Source: an uncultured Bacilli bacterium
Lineage (GTDB): Bacteria; Bacillota_I; Bacilli_A; RF39; UBA660
DNA length: 13,464 nucleotides
Direction: 5' to 3'
Assembly (NCBI GenBank): GCA_947625395.1
Contig: CANQOD010000019.1
Coordinates: forward strand, 1 to 13,464
In this document: positions 7,473 to 13,459 of the stretch, in pieces
Layout: each line of letters opens with the position of its first letter
Position numbering within the stretch: position 1 is the stretch's first letter
Made by a program: the position numbers and the translations under genes
Notes under the pieces: model-generated
Told to the model about the DNA's origin: nothing
What the model saw: only the letters and a program-made list of their open reading frames with translations
Databases searched by the model: none

Positions 7473-7910
7473 ATGAAAGAGCCACCCATCGCTAAAGTTT
7501 ATGAAGCCTTTACGGCGATTGCTTCTGGTCATGTTGAAATGAAAGAGGAAGAAGCGATTGTTCGTTCTTCTAATGATGAAAAAAAGTATCAAGTTACCTG
7601 GTATCAAAATCAATATAGTTCGACGGATAATGCCAGTTTTTGGCAGGGATATCCTGGCTATCCAATTATCGCTGTTTTGTTGTTAAAGAAAGAACTACCT
7701 TTTCATGAGGAAGTTGCGGCATTGGTGAAAGATGTCAATTGGCATGATTTGAACAAGCAATATCAACGAAACTATGACAAGGCGATTCAGGAAGTTTTAG
7801 AAAATTTGTCAGAAGAAAATCGAGAGCTTCTTGAAAAGACAGCCAAAGAAGTTTATCAACAACTGTTACAATTAAAAATCGAAGTTGTTCGCAAAGTAAA
7901 AAAGCCGTAG
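7473..7910 (+). CDS. Small cytoplasmic protein, unknown, in FemABX operon
   Basis: 145 residues, no signal or membrane segment. Distinct conserved-looking motifs are WYQNQYSSTDNASFWQGYPGYP (residues 43-64, key Trp/Tyr/Gly/Pro) and a middle hydrophobic strand AVLLLKKELPF. The C-terminal half is two amphipathic helices. I recall similar unnamed proteins in low-GC Bacillota but no function. It starts 9 bases after the FemABX stop with an AGGAGG site, so the pair is surely co-transcribed. Its stop lies in the terminator loop. Confidence 0.8.
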   Translation: MKEPPIAKVYEAFTAIASGHVEMKEEEAIVRSSNDEKKYQVTWYQNQYSSTDNASFWQGYPGYPIIAVLLLKKELPFHEEVAALVKDVNWHDLNKQYQRNYDKAIQEVLENLSEENRELLEKTAKEVYQQLLQLKIEVVRKVKKP

Positions 7911-7919
7911 GGCTTTTTT
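7898..7919. terminator. Compact bidirectional terminator shared by convergent genes
   Basis: Perfect 9-bp stem AAAAAAGCC/GGCTTTTTT with a 4-base loop (GTAG). It serves the plus gene, whose stop is in the loop, and the minus DUF5305 gene, whose stop TAA (7918-7920) is at its edge. Confidence 0.85.
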
Positions 7920-8934
7920 AAAATTGGGGCTTGTTGAGTACATAAAGATACACGAATGGATGATTGAGAATATAAAATTGGGTTTCTTGCTTGTTCTCGT
8001 CTTCATAACAAAGAATGACACTTTTCTGTTGTGCTGCGAGGCGTATGACATCATCAAAAGTAGGGAGGATAATTCTTTGATAAGAAGCAAGATTTGGTTG
8101 GATGTTGATTTTGATAATGTAGTCGTGATAAGTCTTTAAAAGTTGTGTAAGTGTTTTGGAATAGGAATTTTGATGGGTGAGGGCTTTCTTTTTCCAAAGT
8201 GACAAGCAAGATAGAACCATTAAAAGAAAGAAGAAAATACTGCAAGTCAGTGGAAAAGCAAGCGCATGCTTGGTAAGGACAAGTGTTTTTCTTTTTGTGC
8301 TTTTTTCGTTGGGAATGATTTCTGTTGTTTTTTCATTGAGTGGAATTTCTAATTTGATTTTCTCTTTGATACTGGAACTTTTGGGATGATTGTTTATTCG
8401 ATAGTTCAATTGAAAGAAAATTTGCAATGTAGCTTCTGTTGAAATGCCATAAGTCTCTTCATAGTTTTGAACAAGTTGTTGATAGGACTGTAAATAAAGA
8501 TGGATGGACTGTTTTACTGTGAAACTTTTTTGGGTGATTTGTTTCGTTTTTGATTGTTGCAATGGATATGTTTTTGTCCAAATTTTTTTCCTATCACCAT
8601 CTTGTTGAGGTGTATAAAGGATGACTTTGGCTTGGATGGACTGTTCATAAAGAATGGGTAGTTTTTGATTCGCACTGAAATGGTATTGAAAGGTAAATCG
8701 TAATTGTTCTATCGCGCTGGTTGGATAAATGCCATTTGCCTTGGTGATTTGTTTTGGATAGAATGGATTGGGTTGAAAGAAAATCGTGGTGTTGGCCATC
8801 TTACTTGTTTTATATTGATAAATTGCTTTTTGATTTTCCTGTTGAAGAAACAAACAGAAAAGAGCAAAGACAGTACTCAACATAAACGAAATGATACTCA
8901 TTTGCATGAGTCTTTTTTGGGATAAGAAAATCAT
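7918..8934 (-). CDS. DUF5305-type bitopic membrane protein
   Basis: 338 residues from the ATG at 8934. Its ribosome site AGGAGGT (8941-8947) overlaps the stop of the signal peptidase gene, so the two are translationally coupled; a longer reading from 9030 would run through that gene and is rejected. One membrane segment near residues 12-31 is followed by a mostly beta extracytoplasmic domain (about 32-220), a second membrane segment near 226-247 and a cytoplasmic tail (about 248-338). The tail has the pattern I know from DUF5305: a Lys/Ile-rich strand, LPTFDDVIRLAAQQKSVILC, then FYILNHPFVYLYVL. DUF5305 proteins occur beside SipW/archaeal-type signal peptidases and their role is unknown. It is the last gene of the leftward operon. 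Confidence 0.82.
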   Translation of the reverse strand: MIFLSQKRLMQMSIISFMLSTVFALFCLFLQQENQKAIYQYKTSKMANTTIFFQPNPFYPKQITKANGIYPTSAIEQLRFTFQYHFSANQKLPILYEQSIQAKVILYTPQQDGDRKKIWTKTYPLQQSKTKQITQKSFTVKQSIHLYLQSYQQLVQNYEETYGISTEATLQIFFQLNYRINNHPKSSSIKEKIKLEIPLNEKTTEIIPNEKSTKRKTLVLTKHALAFPLTCSIFFFLLMVLSCLSLWKKKALTHQNSYSKTLTQLLKTYHDYIIKINIQPNLASYQRIILPTFDDVIRLAAQQKSVILCYEDENKQETQFYILNHPFVYLYVLNKPQF

Positions 8935-8945
8935 AAAAGAACCTC

Positions 8946-10100
8946 CTATTTGACTTCCACCACCGGTGTTTGATGTTGAAAAAATTGATTGAACCAGATG
9001 GAAGGAAAGCCAATATATTTGAAGTGACACGTGTAAACGCCCATGATTTGCGTGGGAGAGACTTTCTCAAAATCAGGGCCTTGGTTGGCATCGCCTTTTG
9101 TAAGATAGAAAACATGGTCTTTTTGATGGATGATTTTAACAATTCGATGCGTAATGTACTGTTGATTAAGTTCATAAATAATAATGGTGTTGATAGGAAG
9201 CTGTTGCAGTTTGCTCTTGTCTACTTTTTTTACGATGACAATATCCCCACGTTCAAAGGTTGGATACATACTATTTGAAAGGATAGCAATGGGAGAATAG
9301 GTGAAAAAGCCTTTCATAAAACAGACAAAAAAAGTCGCAAAAATTAGTACAAACGCATAAGTTAATAATGGAAAAGATTTTTCTTGCTTAGGAAAAGAAG
9401 AAACATCTTTTGAAAAAGAATAGGTAAATACAAGATAGAAAAATAGACATTTAAGCATTTGAAAAGAACCAGTCATATACCAGTCTAAAGCAGGTAGAAT
9501 GGGAAAACAGAAAGTAGCAAATGTTTCAAAAGTACGAAAGGGTATAGAGAGAAAAGAATTGGTTTTACTGGCTAAATAAGATGCAAAAAGGTGATTGAAT
9601 AGAAGAGGAAGAATCGTTCCTGCTAAAAATTGGAAGAAGTCTTGTCGATGGGCAAGTGATGGTATTAAAGTCTTGTAAGGAATTTCCATGGCAAACAGGA
9701 AGAAAAGAATGATTTGTAGAAGCAGTTTTTGCTGTTTATATTGGTTGATAAGAATGCTTCTTATTGCTTCTATTCCAATAAGGGGAACGAGAAGAAAAAT
9801 CGTATTTTTGAAAATGCCAAGAAAAGTGTGCTGATAAGGATTTTGTTGATAACCAGTAAAGAATCCAAGAAGAAAATAACAAAGAATAAATAAGAGGGAA
9901 AGAAGCAAAAGAAGTATTTGATTTTTTCGTTGGTGTGAAAAAAAGAACAAATATTGTTTTCGCTTGGAAAAACAGATACCAATGATACCCATCCATAAGA
10001 AAAATTGAAAAAGTTGAGAATACTTAGTAAACTGAAGATAAATGGTTACAAATAAAAGGATAAGAAATGGATAGAGAATTGAAAACTGTTTCTTGTACAT
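8946..10100 (-). CDS. ER/archaeal-type signal peptidase I with polytopic N-terminal domain
   Basis: 384 residues from the ATG at 10100, chosen because AGGTG lies just upstream; a TTG at 10136 lacks a ribosome site. Residues about 1-255 contain several membrane segments. The C-terminal peptidase domain has SNSMYPTFERGD with catalytic Ser277, ITHRIV with His318 where bacterial LepB has Lys, and GDANQGPDF with D337 and D343. Ser-His catalysis is typical of ER, archaeal and SipW-type enzymes, which process TasA-like exported proteins. The catalytic end faces outward. At about twice the length of SipW it is a fusion or an expansion, though similar multi-TM forms are known in other Bacillota. It overlaps the DUF5305 ribosome site by its stop, and lies 75 bases after the TasA-like substrate gene. 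This context makes the substrate assignment likely. Confidence 0.9.
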   Translation of the reverse strand: MYKKQFSILYPFLILLFVTIYLQFTKYSQLFQFFLWMGIIGICFSKRKQYLFFFSHQRKNQILLLLLSLLFILCYFLLGFFTGYQQNPYQHTFLGIFKNTIFLLVPLIGIEAIRSILINQYKQQKLLLQIILFFLFAMEIPYKTLIPSLAHRQDFFQFLAGTILPLLFNHLFASYLASKTNSFLSIPFRTFETFATFCFPILPALDWYMTGSFQMLKCLFFYLVFTYSFSKDVSSFPKQEKSFPLLTYAFVLIFATFFVCFMKGFFTYSPIAILSNSMYPTFERGDIVIVKKVDKSKLQQLPINTIIIYELNQQYITHRIVKIIHQKDHVFYLTKGDANQGPDFEKVSPTQIMGVYTCHFKYIGFPSIWFNQFFQHQTPVVEVK

Positions 10101-10175
10101 CTTGCACCTATGGTGATGAAAAAATTTGAAAATCAATGTTTTTGTAAGAGGGATAAGAAAATGTGTCTTTCATCT

Positions 10176-10673
10176 TTATGCCTGAACGTATTCAATGATA
10201 CCTGTGAGTGTTTTTGTTGTAACTTTTGGTTGTTCGTTTGTATTTTTATTATAGGTAATGCTAACATTGAATGACGTTTTTTCACCGGCTTTGAGAAGTG
10301 GGGCAATTTCTGTTGTTTGAAAAAGAAGACTATCTGTGTCATTTTTATCCTCTTCTTGAAAAAGAACATTGTTCAGTTTCGCATCGAGTATACCTAAGTT
10401 TTCAATTGTGATTTGATAAGTAATTGTATCACCTGGTTGCGTAAACTTAGCATGAAAGGTGGCACTGGTATTTGTGAAAGTAGGAGTTCCTGCATCACAG
10501 CCTTCACTTTTATTTTGTACGGTAATATTTGTAATTCTAACATTCCAAGAACTGATAATTTCTGCAGTTCCATTCAAGTGAAGTTGAGTCGCAAAAGTTG
10601 CATATCCAACAGACATTATGAGTATTGCCAATAGCAATAAACTCAAAAAAACTTTGCTTTTTAAATTCTGCAT
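10176..10673 (-). CDS. SipW-dependent TasA-like secreted protein
   Basis: 165 residues from the ATG at 10673, with AAAGGAG upstream; longer starts are rejected. The N terminus has Lys residues, a hydrophobic core (about 8-24) and then GYATFATQL, the Gly-Tyr/Trp-Ala-x-Phe pattern of SipW-cognate signal peptides. The mature part has a WNVRITNI strand, one Cys, and a QPGDTITYQITIENLG block (DUF11/camelysin-like), with the C terminus ending in GIIEY. TasA-type proteins form extracellular fibres or surface layers in Bacillus. Here the partner peptidase is 75 bases downstream, so this is its probable substrate. The single gene is shorter than TasA (about 260) and has no TapA partner in view. The fibre role is only inferred. 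Confidence 0.88.
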   Translation of the reverse strand: MQNLKSKVFLSLLLLAILIMSVGYATFATQLHLNGTAEIISSWNVRITNITVQNKSEGCDAGTPTFTNTSATFHAKFTQPGDTITYQITIENLGILDAKLNNVLFQEEDKNDTDSLLFQTTEIAPLLKAGEKTSFNVSITYNKNTNEQPKVTTKTLTGIIEYVQA

Positions 10674-10750
10674 GATTTTAACTCCTTTCATAAAATACGT
10701 TTGTACAATATGAAAGTTTTTTTGCATGTTTTCATTGCTATCCCCGTTGT

Positions 10751-10756
10751 ATTATA
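10751..10756 (-). promoter_or_regulatory. -10 box for the TasA-like operon
   Basis: A perfect TATAAT on the minus strand (plus-strand ATTATA) about 78 bases before the start of the TasA-like gene. The -35 is poor (AGAACA at 17-bp spacing), so activation by another factor is possible. The leader of about 70 bases includes an ATGAAA/TTTCAT inverted repeat. Confidence 0.45.
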
Positions 10757-10797
10757 TGCAAATTTTGTGTTTGTGTTCTTATAAGGATAAGAAAGTG

Positions 10798-10979
10798 TCA
10801 TCCAAAGAAAAGGAAAGCATGCAATGGTGAATGGGTATTTGCTTCATCTTTCACTAAAAATTCAAAATAAAAAACTCCATTCTTCCTACATAGTCTTTCA
10901 CGTACTAAACGTAAAGCTTCGGATGGAACAGAGTTTTTATACGACAATAGTATCATTTTTAATGACAATTGTCTACTAG
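10798..10979. other. Intergenic element: nested inverted repeats and two overlapping small ORFs
   Basis: The 377-base gap 10674-11050 holds no gene over 60 codons. It contains an outer repeat AAAAACTC (about 10868-10875)/GAGTTTTT (about 10931-10938), extended by CCAT/ATGG, and an inner hairpin CTTTCACGT/ACGTAAAG (about 10895-10916), plus a perfect GACAATTGTC palindrome near 10964-10973. Two small frames span it: plus 10824-10979 (51 aa, with AAGGA upstream) and minus 10798-10956 (52 aa, no ribosome site). It could be a small RNA, a leader or a pseudogene remnant; there is no proof of any. Confidence 0.3.
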
Positions 10980-10996
10980 CATATGCAAATTAGTAC

Positions 10997-11025
10997 TTTT
11001 CATTCCAGTGAATTTTAACTATAAT
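10997..11025 (+). promoter_or_regulatory. Promoter for the HD-domain gene
   Basis: TTTTCA (10997-11002), a 17-bp spacer and a perfect TATAAT (11020-11025), 25 bases before the ATG at 11051. Confidence 0.6.
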
Positions 11026-11050
11026 AATCTGTTAAGAAAGAAGTGATTAT

Positions 11051-11728
11051 ATGTCAAAAGAACAAAATGTGCTTCAGTATTATGTAATCTGTAATAGACT
11101 AAAAAATATCATTAGAACGGGTTGGAAAGAGTGGCATGTTCAAAGAGAAAGAGTTGAAAGTGTCGCAGAGCATATTTTTGGAGTCCAAATGCTTGCGCTT
11201 GCGATGAAGTCGGAGTATCAGTATGATGTTGATATTATGAAAGTAATCTACATGCTTGCTGTACACGAACTTGGTGAAACGATTATTGGTGATTTAACAC
11301 AATTCCAAATTGCCAAAGAGGAAAAAGAAAAAATAGAACATGAAGCAGTACAACAAATATTAAGTGGTTTATTCGATGGTCATCAGATTGAAGAATTGTT
11401 TTTAGAATTTGATGCTCATCATACAAAAGAAGCAATGTTTGCTTATCAATGTGATAAATTAGAATGTGATTTGCAAAGTAAACTATATGATGAAGAAGGT
11501 TGTGTTGATTTGAATCAACAAGAGGGAAACACTATAATGAATCAGACAATGGTACAAGAACTATTAAAATCAGGTTCTTCCTGGTCAACGATGTGGCTTC
11601 AATTTGGACAACAGGTTTATCCATATGATGAACATTTTAAAGCTGTTTCAAATTATGCAATGAAGAATGAAATAGGGGAAAGTAAAGAAAAAGAATTCTT
11701 ATTAAAGTTAAAAACGAATAGGAATTAA
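11051..11728 (+). CDS. HD-domain protein, YfbR/HDDC2-like nucleotidase
   Basis: 225 residues, cytoplasmic. This is the YfbR/HDDC2 branch of HD phosphohydrolases, which remove phosphate from (deoxy)nucleoside monophosphates. Visible metal-site motifs are VAEH with H41, AVHELGETIIGDL with H72-E73 (HD is replaced by HE), and the later Asp D135 in YQCDKLECD. R32 lies at a position used for substrate phosphate in YfbR. The HE form (HELGE) appears in a subgroup I recall from Bacillota, so it is probably lineage-typical rather than a damaged site, but the change may alter metal choice. A good promoter precedes it; the ribosome site is weak. Single-gene transcript likely. Confidence 0.85.
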   Translation: MSKEQNVLQYYVICNRLKNIIRTGWKEWHVQRERVESVAEHIFGVQMLALAMKSEYQYDVDIMKVIYMLAVHELGETIIGDLTQFQIAKEEKEKIEHEAVQQILSGLFDGHQIEELFLEFDAHHTKEAMFAYQCDKLECDLQSKLYDEEGCVDLNQQEGNTIMNQTMVQELLKSGSSWSTMWLQFGQQVYPYDEHFKAVSNYAMKNEIGESKEKEFLLKLKTNRN

Positions 11729-11848
11729 AACTTTCATTCAAAAAAGTCAAAAGTGAATTTCTAATGAAAATAAAAAAAATAAAAGATACATGCTACTCTT
11801 TTAAAAAGATAAGATAATTTAAAAGTAGATTGAAATAAAAACAGATTA

Positions 11849-11877
11849 TTGGCAATAACATGGTATTGTAATATAAA
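11849..11877 (+). promoter_or_regulatory. Possible upstream promoter for DUF4177 gene
   Basis: TTGGCA (11849-11854), a 17-bp spacer and TATAAA (11872-11877) in the AT-rich gap 11729-11970. It is weaker evidence than the proximal promoter at 11906-11934, because AT-rich DNA often gives such matches. Confidence 0.35.
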
Positions 11878-11905
11878 TAATCAATTATTAAGTTCTTGAA
11901 AATTT

Positions 11906-11934
11906 TTGACTTTCCCATTTAGTAATGATAGGAT
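11906..11934 (+). promoter_or_regulatory. Promoter for DUF4177 gene
   Basis: TTGACT (11906-11911), a 17-bp spacer and TAGGAT (11929-11934) with extended TGA. The ribosome site AAAGGAG (11953-11959) lies 11 bases before the ATG, slightly long. Confidence 0.55.
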
Positions 11935-11970
11935 AATGATTAAATAAAAAGGAAAGGAGAAACGTTAAAA

Positions 11971-12231
11971 ATGGATTTAAGCGATGCTAGTACATTTTCT
12001 CTTGCTTCAGGTAAAAATTTACATTATGTCGTTTTACAAGTAACATTAAAAGAAAAATTTTTAGGAACAGGTTCAGGAAATTTAACAGAATTAGAAAATG
12101 TCATTAATAAACAAGCTCAAAAAGGTTATCGCTTGCATACAATTGCGACATCTAATGGTGGTAGTAAAGGTTTGATGGGTGGCGATCGTATTCAAGCAAC
12201 ATTAGTTTTTGAAAAAATTTCTGATAAATAA
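11971..12231 (+). CDS. DUF4177 family protein
   Basis: 86 residues, soluble. The whole sequence fits DUF4177: a strand LHYVVLQVTLKEKFLG, a helix with LENVINKQAQKGYRL, HTIATSNGGSKG, then the final strand GDRIQATLVFEKI. DUF4177 proteins are small beta-alpha-beta folds of unknown role common in Bacillota. It has its own promoter and no clear terminator. The DNA after it (12232-12472) has no intact gene. Confidence 0.88.
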   Translation: MDLSDASTFSLASGKNLHYVVLQVTLKEKFLGTGSGNLTELENVINKQAQKGYRLHTIATSNGGSKGLMGGDRIQATLVFEKISDK

Positions 12232-12241
12232 AATAAATGTT

Positions 12242-12341
12242 AAAGCTGGTTGGGGTCAAGTAAAAAAGCAATTTAAAAATTTTGATAATTATTTTATAGA
12301 ATCAGATTTATTTTTTAAAGAACTTAGAAATTATAATTAAT
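12242..12341 (+). other. Orphan open fragment with protein-like reading
   Basis: Shifted by one frame from the DUF4177 gene, a stop-bounded frame reads KAGWGQVKKQFKNF and then FKELRNYN before a stop at about 12339-12341. No start codon or ribosome site fits. The Trp/Lys-rich composition is protein-like, so this may be the C-terminal remnant of a lost gene. I cannot identify it; chance is possible. Confidence 0.2.
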
Positions 12342-12763
12342 AATTAAAAATAAAAGATGAGATTCTCTTACAGACCAATTTGAATTACTACATTCCTTTT
12401 CATAAAAATTACGTTTATCTTTGTCCTTAATAATCATCAATTCACAATAATGTGACCAGCTTAATTTTTCATTTAATTCATTAAAGTTTGGATATGTTTA
12501 TAGAAAACTCTCATATATTTTAGGTTAGATATAGAATATCCTTTTCCTAAATATTTAGTAAGTTCATCTGATAACCCTTTTAAAATTTCTTTGTCATATT
12601 CTAATCGGTTGTTAAATTCATTTTCATTTGATACTATTATTCTTCCTATATTCCAATACACATAAATAATAGACTTATTGATTTCATTAGCTAAATTAGA
12701 TTTAACTTCTTCTACTAAATTAGTAATTTCCTGAATCATTTTATTGTTGTATTTTTCTAACAT
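12324..12763 (-). pseudogene. DUF1016 (YhcG-type PDDEXK nuclease) N-terminal remnant, frameshifted
   Basis: From ATG 12763, after AAAGGAG five bases upstream, the reading has the DUF1016 N-terminal domain: a helix with IIYVYWNIGRIIV and then LEYDKEILKGLSDELTKYLGKGYSISNLKYMRVFYK. The frame breaks at a stop (12473-12475). One base after the HIQ codons is missing: near 12494 the sequence CATATCCAAAC would be CATTATCCAAAC, and restoring a T continues into YPNFNELNEKLSWSHY, then KDKDKRNFYEKE and NWSVRE. Reading then leaves the family after WSVRE near 12363 and stops at 12324. The C-terminal nuclease domain is absent. Intact members have about 330-380 residues. Function is very likely lost, though an N-terminal peptide could still be made. 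Confidence 0.8.
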
Positions 12764-12777
12764 AATTGCTCCTTTCT

Positions 12778-12807
12778 AAAATTAGTCAGACGCGTCTGGC
12801 CAATTTT
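12778..12807. repeat. 30-bp near-perfect palindrome upstream of the DUF1016 remnant
   Basis: AAAATT is followed by AGT, a perfect 12-bp palindrome CAGACGCGTCTG (12787-12798), GCC and AATTTT. Only one of the 15 arm pairs is a true mismatch, and one is G-T. It sits just 5' of the ribosome site of the remnant and is GC-rich in AT-rich DNA. An operator for the lost gene, a recombination site, or a plus-strand terminator hairpin (T-run follows) are possible. Confidence 0.6.
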
Positions 12808-12901
12808 TTTTATTTAAAATTCTAATAATATCATATAAATTGCTAAATAGTGTTGATATTAGTTAATTTTCTGATTATTTTGTTTATGACAAAATGATTA
12901 A

Positions 12902-12950
12902 CCCCCTAGGAATTTTGACAAGTCTATCAAATATCCTGTGGGGATTTTTT
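12902..12950 (+). terminator. Orphan intrinsic-terminator-like hairpin
   Basis: CCCC..AGGA (12902-12911) pairs with TCCT..GGGG (12934-12943), with one mismatch and one wobble between the blocks. A 22-base loop is followed by ATTTTTT. No plus-strand gene lies upstream for 560 bases, so it may remain from a lost gene or end an unseen small RNA. Confidence 0.5.
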
Positions 12951-12958
12951 ATTGTAAC

Positions 12959-12983
12959 AAAAAATCATCTCTATTTAGAGATG
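12959..12983 (-). terminator. Terminator of tRNA-Cys
   Basis: On the minus strand, a perfect 7-bp stem CATCTCT/AGAGATG around a 4-base loop is followed by ATTTTTTG. It lies about 43 bases beyond the 3' end of the tRNA. Confidence 0.8.
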
Positions 12984-13025
12984 AAATATATTGAAATGTC
13001 CGAAAAATTCGAACAGATTCGTCAA

Positions 13026-13099
13026 TGGAGGGCCTAGTCGGATTTGAACCAACGCTCAGGGAGTTGCAGTCCCGTGCCTTACCACTTGGCTATAGACCC
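13026..13099 (-). tRNA. trnC: tRNA-Cys (GCA)
   Basis: The minus strand folds into a full cloverleaf: acceptor GGGTCTA/TAGGCCC, a D arm (GCC/GGC) with GTGG in its loop, anticodon stem GGGA/TCCC around loop CTGCAAC with anticodon GCA, and a T arm with GGTTCAAATCC. The discriminator is U, as required for Cys, and the CCA end is encoded (TCCA). It is a single tRNA gene with its own promoter and terminator. Confidence 0.95.
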
Positions 13100-13112
13100 A
13101 AAAGACATTTCT

Positions 13113-13141
13113 ATTATAGCAGAACAACTTTTTAAATTCAA
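13113..13141 (-). promoter_or_regulatory. Promoter of tRNA-Cys
   Basis: Minus-strand TTGAAT (13136-13141), a 17-bp spacer and TATAAT (13113-13118) with extended TGC. This is the strongest promoter in the window and begins the tRNA transcript near 13107, only a few bases before the tRNA. Confidence 0.75.
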
Positions 13142-13198
13142 TACTTTTATAGAAATGTTACTACTATTTAATGTGTCATAGAAAGCTTTTAGACTACT

Positions 13199-13459
13199 TT
13201 ATCCCATAATTCTTCCAACTCGATAACTTGTTTCTGTTTCTGTAATTCTCATACTTATTTCAAGTCCTTTATATTGATAAAATTCTGACGTTTTAATTCC
13301 ATTTTCTTCTTTGAATTGTTCTTTATCTTCAACATTTTTGATTAATTGTTTCATTTCATCTTCTGTCAAAGAATGCTCATTTGCCAGTAACAATGCTGTA
13401 AAGAGTTGCTGAACTTTTTGCTCATCTTTATTTTGATTGGGAACAAAAATTGCACTCAT
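13199..13459 (-). CDS. Small protein of unknown function
   Basis: 86 residues, soluble, no signal. It opens MSAIFVPNQNKDEQ, followed by two acidic helices (LFTALLLANEHSLTEDEM and a Lys/Glu-rich stretch), then a short beta end with GLEISMRITETETSYRVGRIMG. I do not recognise the family. The ATG is 5 bases from the window edge, so the ribosome site and promoter cannot be seen. The stop is 58 bases before the tRNA-Cys promoter. Confidence 0.65.
   Translation of the reverse strand: MSAIFVPNQNKDEQKVQQLFTALLLANEHSLTEDEMKQLIKNVEDKEQFKEENGIKTSEFYQYKGLEISMRITETETSYRVGRIMG

Noticed and set aside
8810..9175. Minus open frame inside the signal peptidase/DUF5305 region
   Set aside because: It is a shadow frame of two well-supported genes and has no ribosome site.
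10101..10136. Upstream TTG start for the signal peptidase (12 extra residues)
   Set aside because: No ribosome site before TTG, while ATG 10100 follows AGGTG at good spacing.
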